Of a stretch of 64,000 nt of DNA, positions 54,153 through 62,320 are shown piece after piece (position 1 is the first letter of the stretch; the number at the start of each line of letters is the position of its first letter). The translations under genes were made by a program, and so were the position numbers. The stretch covers positions 6,509 to 70,508 of the forward strand of contig JAZKAT010000053.1 in NCBI GenBank assembly GCA_040389045.1, written 5' to 3'. The notes under the pieces were generated by a model. That model had not been told where the DNA came from and made no database searches. It saw only the letters and a program-made list of their open reading frames with translations. This DNA is from UBA5158 sp040389045 (GTDB taxonomy: Bacteria > Pseudomonadota > Gammaproteobacteria > DSM-16500).

Positions 54153-54947
54153 ATGGAACAGGATAGCGATATATTAGTTACAGGCAGTAATAGTGGTTTG
54201 GGAAAATACTGCGTCAGGCATTTTAACGGCGCAGGTTTGAGTCGTCAGACCAATTTTGAAGATATTATACAGCGCGCTGCGGTGAAGCCGTACCGAGCTA
54301 TTATCCATTGCGCTTTTAACGCCAAACCTGATATTAGCAGTAGCAAGCTTTATGATTTTCTTAACGATACTGTGTTGCTGACCCAGAAATTAATAAAAGT
54401 GCCGCACCAAAAATTTATTTTTATTTCCAGCGCGGATGTTTACCCAAAGACCACGGCTGTTCATACCGAAGATGAAGTAATTAACCTGGATGAAGTGCGT
54501 AATGTTTATGGTATTGCTAAGTTAATATCAGAAAGTATTATTCAAAATGAAACTGCAAATTCCCTGATTTTGCGTACTACCGCATTGTTGGGTGAAGATG
54601 CCAGAAAAAATAGTCTGATTAAAATTTTAACCCAAGACTCGATTAAGCTGACATTGGCGAGTCAATCCAGTTTTAATTATATCTTGCATCAAGATGTAGC
54701 AAATTTTATTACCAAGTCGCTAGCAGAAAACTTAACGGGTATCTATAATCTCGCCGCTTCCAGCGTTGTCACCTTAGGTGAGATAAATCAACATTATCAA
54801 AAGCAAGTTGAATTTGGTGATTATCATTATGTGTCTGGGGATATCAGCAATAAAAAAGTGTGTCAAGTTTCACCGAGTTTTGATAAATCATCACTTGAAA
54901 CTATAAAACAATTTATGAGTACTATGCACGATGTCATGCCTGCGTAG
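54153..54947 (+). CDS. NAD-dependent epimerase/reductase (RmlD/GalE-like)
   Basis: 264 residues: an N-terminal NAD loop (LVTGSNSGLGKYC), the FISSADVYP strand and the VYGIAK catalytic Tyr-Lys of extended SDRs. Short for the family. Starts 2 bases after the E1 beta stop. The C-terminal VMPA and the TAG stop are supplied by a dispersed palindrome. Likely reduces or epimerises a keto sugar of the cluster. Confidence 0.75.
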   Translation: MEQDSDILVTGSNSGLGKYCVRHFNGAGLSRQTNFEDIIQRAAVKPYRAIIHCAFNAKPDISSSKLYDFLNDTVLLTQKLIKVPHQKFIFISSADVYPKTTAVHTEDEVINLDEVRNVYGIAKLISESIIQNETANSLILRTTALLGEDARKNSLIKILTQDSIKLTLASQSSFNYILHQDVANFITKSLAENLTGIYNLAASSVVTLGEINQHYQKQVEFGDYHYVSGDISNKKVCQVSPSFDKSSLETIKQFMSTMHDVMPA

Positions 54948-54959
54948 CCTGGCACGACA
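54932..54959. repeat. dispersed palindrome, family B variant
   Basis: TGTCATGCCTGCGTAGC with the inverse GGCACGACA. It overlaps the last codons of the preceding epimerase. Confidence 0.65.
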
Positions 54960-54983
54960 CAGCAGTAATAATTAGGAGTGTTT

Positions 54984-55940
54984 ATGCGTTATTTTGTTAC
55001 CGGCTGCGCCGGATTTATCGGCAGCAGTTTGACGGACCGGCTGTTGGCCAGGGGCGATGAAGTTGTTGGCTACGATAATTTTTCCACCGGCATGACGGAA
55101 TTTTTAGTCGAAGCTGAAAAATCTCCCAGGTTTACTTTGGTTAAAGACGATTTATTAGATAAAGATGCCGTCAAGAACGCCATGACAGGCTGTGAAGGGG
55201 TATTTCATATGGCGGCCAACGCGGATGTGCGTTTTGGCACAGACCATCCACACCGCGATCTTGAACAAAATGCTATCGCAACTTTTCATGTACTCGAAGG
55301 GATGCGCGCTAACAATATCAAACGACTGTCTTTTGCTTCTACGGGTTCAATTTATGGCGAAGCAGAAGTGTTTCCTACACCCGAACACGCGCCTTTCCCA
55401 GTGCAAACTTCTTTGTATGGCGCATCAAAATTAGCGGCGGAAGGGATGATACAAGCTTATTGCGAAGGTTTTGGCATGCAGGCTTTTATCTTCCGCTTTG
55501 TATCCATTCTGGGTGAGCGTTACACGCACGGTCATGTCTTCGATTTTTATAAGCAATTATTAACTAATCCAGATGAATTGCGCGTATTAGGCAACGGCTT
55601 GCAACGTAAATCTTATTTATATATCCAGGATTGTATTGATGCCATGTTCTGGGCGGTGGAAAACGCGAAAGGCAACGTAAATATTTTCAACCTGGGCACA
55701 GATGAATATTGTCAGGTGAATGATTCAATAGGCTGGATTTGTGACTACCTCAAACTGGAACCAAAGCGCACTTATACCGGTGGTGAACGGGGGTGGATTG
55801 GTGATAGCCCATTTATTTTTCTGGATTGCACGCGTATGCGCAATCTGGGCTGGAAACCAAAATTAAGTATTCGTGAAGGTGTAGTTCAAACTATTAAATA
55901 TCTTTCGACAAATCCGTGGGTGCTGGAGCAACGTGCATGA
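54984..55940 (+). CDS. NAD-dependent epimerase (GalE-like)
   Basis: 318 residues from the ATG at 54984 with AGGAG 5 bases upstream. VTGCAGFIGSSLTDRLL, YDNFSTG, VFHMAANADVRFG and the FASTGSIYGE...LYGASK catalytic set define a nucleotide-sugar 4-epimerase or dehydratase. Substrate not determinable. Its stop overlaps the following gene as ATGA. Confidence 0.85.
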   Translation: MRYFVTGCAGFIGSSLTDRLLARGDEVVGYDNFSTGMTEFLVEAEKSPRFTLVKDDLLDKDAVKNAMTGCEGVFHMAANADVRFGTDHPHRDLEQNAIATFHVLEGMRANNIKRLSFASTGSIYGEAEVFPTPEHAPFPVQTSLYGASKLAAEGMIQAYCEGFGMQAFIFRFVSILGERYTHGHVFDFYKQLLTNPDELRVLGNGLQRKSYLYIQDCIDAMFWAVENAKGNVNIFNLGTDEYCQVNDSIGWICDYLKLEPKRTYTGGERGWIGDSPFIFLDCTRMRNLGWKPKLSIREGVVQTIKYLSTNPWVLEQRA

Positions 55941-57229
55941 AAGTAGCGGTAGTGGGTTTATGGCATTTGGGCGCGGTAACAGCAGCCAGTCTTGCGAAAG
56001 GTGGCCATGATGTTATTGGTTTTGATCCAGTACCGGAAACTATCGCGCATTTAAAAACGGGGCGAGCGCCGATTTTTGAGCCTGGTCTTGAAAATTTGTT
56101 AGCCGAAGGCTTGGCGAGTGGCAAGCTGACTTATACCGCGGATGCCCACGCATTAGCGGCAGCGGAAATTGTTTGGATTACCTTTGATACGCCTGTCGAT
56201 CACAATGATATCGCGGATGTAGAATTTGTGGTGAATGAAGTCATCGCCATTTTGCCAAAGTTGTCAGCCAATACCTTAGTTATTATTTCTTCGCAATTGC
56301 CAGTGGGTACGGCGCGCAGATTGCAGCAAGAATGTGTTGCCTTATTGTCTGATAAAAACATCAGCTTTGCCTGCATTCCAGAAAATTTACGTTTGGGCAA
56401 AGCACTGGATGTGTTTATGAAGCCTGATCGTATTGTTGTTGGGGTTGATGACGACAAATTGAAAACTAAAATTCAGCAATTACTACTGCCGTTTTCTGAA
56501 AATATAATTTGGATGTCAGTGGTTGCCGCAGAAATGACTAAACATGCGTTAAACGCATTTCTAGCAGTATCAGTGACTTTCATCAATGAAATAGCTTCCC
56601 TGTGTGAAACGGTAGGCGCTGATGCGCGAGAAGTGGAGCGCGGTTTGAAAAGTGAAGAACGCATTGGGCCTAAAGCTTACCTGCGTCCGGGCGGCGCGAT
56701 TGCTGGCGGTACTTTAATGCGTGACATTAATTATTTAAAACAAGTGGGTAAAAACGCAGGACAGGAAACTCTGTTGATCTCGGCTATTGCTGAGAGCAAT
56801 AGTTATCACACCGAGTGGTCACGCCGTAAATTAACCACGCTATGGTCCAATTTAAAAGGCAAGAAAGTCGCTATGCTAGGGTTGACTTATAAGGCTGGCA
56901 CCGATACTTTGCGCCGTTCCACCGCCATTGAAACTTGCGAATGGCTGCACCAGCAAGGCACGCAAATTAATGCTTATGATCCAACCATCAGCAAGTTACC
57001 GCAGAAATTGGCGGGTTTTATTAATATCAAAGCCAGTATCGCTGAGGCGTTGCAAGCGGTTGACGCGGTAGTTATCTCCACCGAATGGCCACAGTTTCGT
57101 GAATTAACGGCAGAAGAATTTGTGTTTAATGTGAAACATCCGCTAGTGCTAGACCCTAGTGGTTTTGTTTCGAAAAACCTCGCGGTGGATCCGCGTATTC
57201 AATATTTTTCCGTAGGAGTACCGGCATGA
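55937..57229 (+). CDS. UDP-glucose dehydrogenase-family protein lacking catalytic Cys and Lys
   Basis: 430 residues from the ATG at 55937, overlapping the previous stop by 4. The fold is that of UDP-glucose/GDP-mannose dehydrogenases: VVGLWHLG NAD loop, EPGLENLL, PENLRLGKALDVFMKPDRIVVG, and KHALNAFLA...FINEIA. The catalytic Lys after AFLA is Ser212 (AFLAVSVTF for the usual AFLATKISF). The catalytic Cys motif GGSCFPKD is GGTLMRD, Leu260 in place of Cys. Oxidation to a uronic acid therefore seems unlikely in the normal way. It may be a two-electron dehydrogenase or a binding protein. Confidence 0.8.
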   Translation: MKVAVVGLWHLGAVTAASLAKGGHDVIGFDPVPETIAHLKTGRAPIFEPGLENLLAEGLASGKLTYTADAHALAAAEIVWITFDTPVDHNDIADVEFVVNEVIAILPKLSANTLVIISSQLPVGTARRLQQECVALLSDKNISFACIPENLRLGKALDVFMKPDRIVVGVDDDKLKTKIQQLLLPFSENIIWMSVVAAEMTKHALNAFLAVSVTFINEIASLCETVGADAREVERGLKSEERIGPKAYLRPGGAIAGGTLMRDINYLKQVGKNAGQETLLISAIAESNSYHTEWSRRKLTTLWSNLKGKKVAMLGLTYKAGTDTLRRSTAIETCEWLHQQGTQINAYDPTISKLPQKLAGFINIKASIAEALQAVDAVVISTEWPQFRELTAEEFVFNVKHPLVLDPSGFVSKNLAVDPRIQYFSVGVPA

Positions 57230-58095
57230 AATTAGCTGGACGCTGTGCGATTATCAGCGGCGCGAGCCGCGGACTGGGTTTTGAAGTTGCCAGACAATTT
57301 GTGTTGGAAGGCGCCAATGTAATGTTGTGCGCGCGTGGCGCGGCGGAATTAAGTCAGGCGCAGGAAGAATTACAAAAACTGGCGGGAACGAAAACCAAAG
57401 TGTTGGCGCTGACAGCGGATGTTTCGCAGCCAGGCGATATTAATAAATTAGTTACCGCTACTATTGCGGAATTTGGCAAAGTCGATGTGTTAGTGGCTAA
57501 TGCCGGAATTTATGGCACAAAAGGGCCGATTGAGGAAGTCAATTGGCAGGAATGGTCGGATGCGATTGACATCAACCTGAAGGGCACGGTGTTGCAATGC
57601 CGGGAAATTATTCCGCATTTCAAACTCAACCGCGCGGGCAAAATTATTATTTTATCCGGTGGCGGCGCTACTAAGCCTATGCCTTTCCTCAGCGCTTACG
57701 CGGCATCGAAAGCCGCGGTGGTACGCTTTGCGGAAACGCTGGCGGAAGAAGTAAAAGGTTTTGGCATTGATGTGAATACGGTCGCGCCGGGCGCGTTAAA
57801 TACGCGTTTATTGGATGAAGTGCTGGCGGCGGGGCCGAATAAAGTTGGCAAAGAATTTTATGAGCAATCAGTCAAACAGCAACAAAAAGGTGGTACGCCC
57901 TTAGGTGTAGGTGCAGCGCTTTGCACTTTTCTGGCATCACCACAAAGTGATGGGATTACCGGCCGGCTGATTAGTGCGGTCTGGGACCCTTGGGAAAAAT
58001 TTCCAGAATTTTTGCAAGCATTACAACGGTCAGATATTTACACATTGCGGCGTATCGTACCGGAAGACCGCGGCGTGGTTTGGGGTGAAGTTTAA
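57226..58095 (+). CDS. short-chain dehydrogenase/reductase
   Basis: 289 residues, classical SDR: SGASRGLGFEVA (TGxxxGxG), NAGIYG (NNAG variant), and Ser in ILSGGGA with YAASK. A longer C-terminal tail of about 35 residues (WDPWEKFPEFLQALQ...) is unusual. It overlaps both neighbours or abuts them, so it is part of the tight sugar operon. Substrate unknown. Confidence 0.87.
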   Translation: MKLAGRCAIISGASRGLGFEVARQFVLEGANVMLCARGAAELSQAQEELQKLAGTKTKVLALTADVSQPGDINKLVTATIAEFGKVDVLVANAGIYGTKGPIEEVNWQEWSDAIDINLKGTVLQCREIIPHFKLNRAGKIIILSGGGATKPMPFLSAYAASKAAVVRFAETLAEEVKGFGIDVNTVAPGALNTRLLDEVLAAGPNKVGKEFYEQSVKQQQKGGTPLGVGAALCTFLASPQSDGITGRLISAVWDPWEKFPEFLQALQRSDIYTLRRIVPEDRGVVWGEV

Positions 58096-59073
58096 ATGAA
58101 TGTTGCCATTATTGGTTGCGGACTCATTGGTCAAAAGCGCGCGAAAACATTAGCACAAGCCAAATTGGTCATTTGTGTAGATCAAATTAAAGAACGCGCC
58201 GAAAGTTTGGCGAAGCAGCATCCGGGGTGTAGTGCGGCTACGGATTGGCATGAAGCAGTTAATCGCCCTGAAGTTGATATCGTAATTGTTTGCACCTTGC
58301 ACGTATCGCTAGCGGAAATTGCGCTGGCTGCCGTGCAAGCCGGTAAACATGTTCTTATTGAAAAACCTGGCGCCAGACGTGCCAGTGAATTAGCCGAAGT
58401 AATGACCGCCGCAAAAACGTCGGGTTCATTAGTGCGGGTTGGTTTTAATCATCGTTATCATCGCGCATTTCGTAAAGCGCGTGAATTAGTCGATGAAGGC
58501 GCGCTGGGCGAATTAATGTTTGTGCGTGCCCGTTACGGTCATGGCGGTCGCGTGGGTTACGACAAAGAATGGCGCGCGCAACCTGAATTGTCAGGTGGCG
58601 GCGAATTGCTGGACCAGGGCGTGCATTTGATAGATTTGGCGCGCTGGTTTTTAGGGGATTTTAGTGAAGTCCACGGTCATGCGCATACTTATTACTGGGA
58701 CATGCCAGTGGATGATAATGGTTTTTTAATGTTAAAAACGCCGAAAAAACAAGTGGCTTTTTTACATGCCAGCTGCACCGAGTGGAAAAATTTATTTTCC
58801 TTTGAACTGTATGGTCGTGATGGAAAAATTGATATAAATGGTTTGGGTGGCAGTTACGGGGTAGAGCGCATTAGTTTTTATAAAATGTCTCCGCAGATGG
58901 GACCACCAGAAACATTTATTTGGGAATACCCCATGGCGGATGATTCATGGGAAGTGGAATTGGCAGAATTTATGGAAGATGTGCGCCAGCAACGGGCGCC
59001 TTCACCCGGTATACATGACGCGCATGCCGCGTTAAAAATTGTTGAAGAAGTTTATAGGATGTCAAACTTATGA
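58096..59073 (+). CDS. Gfo/Idh/MocA family oxidoreductase
   Basis: 325 residues. N-terminal Rossmann loop (IIGCGLIGQKRA), EKPGARRASEL (EKP catalytic Lys), and GGGELLDQGVHLIDLARW in the C-terminal domain. Such enzymes oxidise or reduce sugar hydroxyls. Start ATG directly follows the SDR stop; the end overlaps hddA by 4 bases. Confidence 0.88.
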   Translation: MNVAIIGCGLIGQKRAKTLAQAKLVICVDQIKERAESLAKQHPGCSAATDWHEAVNRPEVDIVIVCTLHVSLAEIALAAVQAGKHVLIEKPGARRASELAEVMTAAKTSGSLVRVGFNHRYHRAFRKARELVDEGALGELMFVRARYGHGGRVGYDKEWRAQPELSGGGELLDQGVHLIDLARWFLGDFSEVHGHAHTYYWDMPVDDNGFLMLKTPKKQVAFLHASCTEWKNLFSFELYGRDGKIDINGLGGSYGVERISFYKMSPQMGPPETFIWEYPMADDSWEVELAEFMEDVRQQRAPSPGIHDAHAALKIVEEVYRMSNL

Positions 59074-60053
59074 TAATTGTGCGTAGTCCTTTACGGATTT
59101 CACTGGGTGGCGGTGGCACCGATTTACCCTCTTATTACCAGGACCATAGCGGATTTTTAATTGCTGCGGCAATTGATAAATATGTTTATATCACTTTGCA
59201 TCAAACTTTTGTGGATGAATTAATTCTTAAATATTCCAAACTGGAACGAGTCAAGCACGTGGATGAAGTCGAACATCCGATTATTCGTGAAGCATTAAAA
59301 CATGTGGGAATAGGTGCGCCGCACCTGGAAATTACCAGTATGGCGGACATTCCTGCTGGCACGGGCTTAGGTTCATCGGGAAGTTTTACTACCGCCTTGT
59401 TGAAAGCATTGCATACTCTCAAAAAAAATCTTATTCATCCGCGCGAACTGGCGGAAGAAGCTTGTCATATTGAAATGAATTTGTTGAAAGAACCGGTAGG
59501 CAAGCAAGACCAGTATATTGCGGCTTACGGTGGCGTGACTTGTTTCCGCTATTTGCCGAATAATGCGGTGGAAGCATGGCCATTGAAAATTGAACAGGAA
59601 ACGCTGTTTAATCTTGAAGATAATTTATTATTATTTTTTACTGGTTATTCGCGTTCTGCTTCCGCTATTTTGCAAGATCAGGACAGTAAAACTAAACAAA
59701 AAAATAATGACATGGTTGCCAATCTGCATTTCATTAAAGATTTAGGTTTCAAAAGTAAAGATGCATTGGAAAAAGGTGACCTTGATGAATTTGCTGATTT
59801 GATGAATGTGCACTGGGAACATAAAAAAATGCGTTCCGGTAACATGACCAATAACCAGATTGATGAATGGTATGATTTGGCGATTAAAAATGGCGCGCGC
59901 GGCGGCAAGATGATTGGCGCGGGCGGTGGTGGTTTTTTAATGTTTTACGCGGAAGATAAGGTGAAATTACGCCACACTATGCGGGAGGCGGGTTTGCCGG
60001 AAGTGCGCTTCCGGTTTGACTTTTTAGGCACTCAGGTGGTTGCGCAATCATGA
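59070..60053 (+). CDS. hddA: D-glycero-D-manno-heptose 7-phosphate kinase
   Basis: 327 residues, GHMP kinase. PLRISLGGGGTDLPSYY at the N-terminus is typical of HddA/FKP-like kinases; PAGTGLGSSGSF is the ATP loop and GGKMIGAGGGGFLMFY the C-terminal GHMP motif. It makes heptose 1,7-bisphosphate (alpha). Four-base overlaps on both sides couple it to its neighbours. Confidence 0.9.
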   Translation: MIIVRSPLRISLGGGGTDLPSYYQDHSGFLIAAAIDKYVYITLHQTFVDELILKYSKLERVKHVDEVEHPIIREALKHVGIGAPHLEITSMADIPAGTGLGSSGSFTTALLKALHTLKKNLIHPRELAEEACHIEMNLLKEPVGKQDQYIAAYGGVTCFRYLPNNAVEAWPLKIEQETLFNLEDNLLLFFTGYSRSASAILQDQDSKTKQKNNDMVANLHFIKDLGFKSKDALEKGDLDEFADLMNVHWEHKKMRSGNMTNNQIDEWYDLAIKNGARGGKMIGAGGGGFLMFYAEDKVKLRHTMREAGLPEVRFRFDFLGTQVVAQS

Positions 60054-60763
60054 AGAAAATGTTACCTGTGGTGATTATAGCGGGCGGATTGGCGACAAGA
60101 TTACGTCCATTAACGACGACTATTCCTAAATCGCTTATTGATATTAATGGTGAACCATTTGTTACGCACCAACTACGATTGTTGCAGCAGCAAGGCATTA
60201 CGGAAGTAGTAATGTGCCTGGGGTTTCTGGGCGAACAAATCGTTGATGTAGTGGGTGACGGCAGTTACTTTGGTATGGATATTACTTATGTTTTTGACGG
60301 TGAAAAATTATTAGGGACGGCGGGAGCGATTAAGCGTGCATTGCCGCACCTGGATGATATGTTCTTTGTCTTGAATGGCGATTCTTATTTACCTTGCGAT
60401 TATTTTGCCGTCCAGCAGGCATTTTTAAATAGCGGCAAAACGGCGCAGATGACAGTGTTTCGCAATGAAGGCAAATGGGATACCAGCAATGTTGAGTTTG
60501 GTGATGGCCAGATTATTACTTATGACAAAATAAACCGTACACCACGTATGTTGCACATTGATTATGGTTTGGAAATTTTTACCAAAAAAGCGTTTGCCAA
60601 TGTACCGGAAAATGAACCTTATGACTTGGTGCCGGTTTATCAGGCATTGATAAACAAGCAGCAACTAGCTGCGTATGAAGTGTTTGAAAGGTTTTATGAA
60701 AATGGCTCGTTTACAGGAATTACGGAGCTTTGTGAGTATTTACACACTGTCATTGCCGTCTAA
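60050..60763 (+). CDS. hddC: HddC-type sugar-1-phosphate nucleotidyltransferase, second copy
   Basis: 237 residues: IIAGGLATRLRPLTTTIPKSLIDI, VMCLGFLGEQI, FVLNGDSYL, YGLEIFTKKAF. Placed directly after hddA, it is the natural guanylyltransferase of that pathway. It is diverged from the copy at 45970, so one may use a different sugar phosphate. A long hairpin follows its stop. Confidence 0.86.
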   Translation: MKKMLPVVIIAGGLATRLRPLTTTIPKSLIDINGEPFVTHQLRLLQQQGITEVVMCLGFLGEQIVDVVGDGSYFGMDITYVFDGEKLLGTAGAIKRALPHLDDMFFVLNGDSYLPCDYFAVQQAFLNSGKTAQMTVFRNEGKWDTSNVEFGDGQIITYDKINRTPRMLHIDYGLEIFTKKAFANVPENEPYDLVPVYQALINKQQLAAYEVFERFYENGSFTGITELCEYLHTVIAV

Positions 60764-60767
60764 ATAC

Positions 60768-60846
60768 TGTCATTCCCGCGCAGGCGGGAATCCATTTATA
60801 ACGATTCACGTACCATGAATGGATTCCCGCCTGCGCGGGAATGACA
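60768..60846. repeat. long perfect inverted repeat, family B
   Basis: Two perfectly complementary 28-base arms (60768-60795 and 60819-60846) around a 23-base loop. The outer end is the family B TGTCATTCCCGC sequence. It begins 5 bases after the hddC stop and could end transcription or be a MITE-like element. Confidence 0.85.
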
Positions 60847-60857
60847 GAAAGTAGAAA

Positions 60858-60890
60858 GTAGGTTGGGCTGAGCGTAGCGAAGCCCAACAG
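60858..60890 (+). repeat. dispersed repeat, family A
   Basis: GTAGGTTGGGCTGAGCG with the inverted half AGCCCAACAG, nearly identical to the copy at 23149-23181. Confidence 0.8.
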
Positions 60891-60900
60891 TTTGGAAACT

Positions 60901-61110
60901 GGATCAGGACTAAAAATAAAAATTTCAGGAGATAAACATGGAATTCATAGAAAATNNNNNNNNNNNNNNNNNNNNNNNNNNNNNNNNNNNNNNNNNNNNN
61001 NNNNNNNNNNNNNNNNNNNNNNNNNNNNNNNNNNNNNNNNNNNNNNNNNNNNNNNGGATCAGGACTAAAAATAAAAATTTCAGGAGATAAACATGGAATT
61101 CATAGAAAAT
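60901..61110. other. assembly gap with duplicated flanks
   Basis: Ns occupy 60956-61055. The 55 bases before (60901-60955) and after (61056-61110) are identical and contain the same ribosome-binding site and the same first codons of the SIS gene. The contig ends therefore overlap; the real gap is probably absent and the first copy an artefact. Confidence 0.9.
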
Positions 61111-61689
61111 TTTTTACAAGAAGCCAAACAGATTATCGATCAATTGGATAAAACTGCGATTGAACGGGCTGTCGATTTACTATTACAACTGCGCAATAAT
61201 CAAGGCCGTTTATTTATTTTAGGCGTAGGCGGCAGTGCCGGTAACGCTTCTCACGCGGTAAATGATTTTCGTAAAATTGTCGATATAGAATCATATACGC
61301 CAACCGACAATGTTTCTGAATTGACGGCGCGCACCAATGATGATGGCTGGCACAGCGTGTTTGCCACCTGGTTAAAGACCAGCAGGTTAAAAGCGAATGA
61401 CGCCTTATTGATTCTCTCCGTAGGCGGTGGTAACGAAGAAAAAAACATTAGTCCAAACCTGGTCGCCGCATTGAAATATGCCAAAGAAGTTAACGCTAAA
61501 ATTATCGGTATTGTCGGCAGAGATGGTGGATACACGGCTAAAGTCGCGGACGTTTGCATCATTATTCCACCGTTAAACGCGGATAATGTCACACCACATT
61601 CCGAAGCGTTTCAAGGTGTGATTTGGCATTTGCTGGTTTCGCATCCCAAGTTAAAAGTTAATTTAGGCAAGTGGGAGTCGATGAAGTGA
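61093..61689 (+). CDS. SIS-domain phosphosugar isomerase (GmhA-like)
   Basis: 198 residues with AGGAG upstream of the ATG. The SIS pattern is FILGVGGSAGNASHAVNDF and LLILSVGGGNEEKNI. It is related to GmhA but clearly diverged from the copy at 45350 (different second loop and no IALTTD segment). It lies between hddC and gmhB, so a heptose isomerase is likely; another ketose phosphate is possible. Confidence 0.8.
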   Translation: MEFIENFLQEAKQIIDQLDKTAIERAVDLLLQLRNNQGRLFILGVGGSAGNASHAVNDFRKIVDIESYTPTDNVSELTARTNDDGWHSVFATWLKTSRLKANDALLILSVGGGNEEKNISPNLVAALKYAKEVNAKIIGIVGRDGGYTAKVADVCIIIPPLNADNVTPHSEAFQGVIWHLLVSHPKLKVNLGKWESMK

Positions 61690-62246
61690 ATAGCAGGCCC
61701 GGCGCTATATTCTTTGACCGCGATGGCGTATTGAATGATGCCATCGTGAAGAATGGGAAACCTTTTCCGCCGGCTTCTCTTGCGGAATTAACCATTCCTG
61801 ATGATGCAGTAGCTTCATTGACCGCGTTAAAAGTATTAGGGTTCAGATTGATTGGGGTGACCAATCAACCTGATGTGGCGCGAGGTACTAGCACGATTGC
61901 CCAGGTCGAAGAAATTAATACAGAGTTAATGGAATTAATGCCGCTGGATGAAATCCGGGTTTGTTATCACGATGATGCGGATAACTGTGATTGTCGAAAA
62001 CCTTTACCCGGATTATTGATTGCTGCCGCGCGTGATTATGACATTAAGTTAGATCAAAGTTTCATGGTAGGTGACCGCTGGAAAGATATTGAAGCCGGAC
62101 AGGCCGCGGGTTGCAAAACAGTTTGGTTGAATAAATCTTATGATGAGCGTGGTCCCAAGCAGGTGGATTTCACCACAACAACGTTGAAGGAAGCTGTGGT
62201 GTGGATTTTAAGGGAAAGTGTCAGGCCAGGGCAGGCTGGCAGCTAG
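61686..62246 (+). CDS. gmhB: D-glycero-D-manno-heptose 1,7-bisphosphate phosphatase
   Basis: 186 residues from the GTG at 61686, chosen for its GTGA overlap with the upstream stop and GGGAG 8 bases before. HAD-IIIA phosphatase: FFDRDGVLN (nucleophile Asp), VTNQPDVARG, the zinc loop CYHDDADNCDCRKP, and MVGDRWKDIEAG. It removes the 7-phosphate of heptose 1,7-bisphosphate. The C-terminal tail runs into GC-rich repeat-like sequence. Confidence 0.92.
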   Translation: MNSRPGAIFFDRDGVLNDAIVKNGKPFPPASLAELTIPDDAVASLTALKVLGFRLIGVTNQPDVARGTSTIAQVEEINTELMELMPLDEIRVCYHDDADNCDCRKPLPGLLIAAARDYDIKLDQSFMVGDRWKDIEAGQAAGCKTVWLNKSYDERGPKQVDFTTTTLKEAVVWILRESVRPGQAGS

Positions 62247-62250
62247 CCTA

Positions 62251-62278
62251 TGTCATTCCCGCCTGCGCGGGAATGACA
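62251..62278. repeat. dispersed palindrome, family B
   Basis: Perfect 28-base palindrome TGTCATTCCCGCC/GGCGGGAATGACA type, four bases after the gmhB stop. Confidence 0.85.
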
Positions 62279-62320
62279 GAATGGTTAGTAGAAATGATAT
62301 TAAACAATAGGAGCTAAACA

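Noticed and set aside
60938..60955. Start of a second SIS gene before the gap
   Set aside because: Identical to the true start after the gap; a duplicated contig end.
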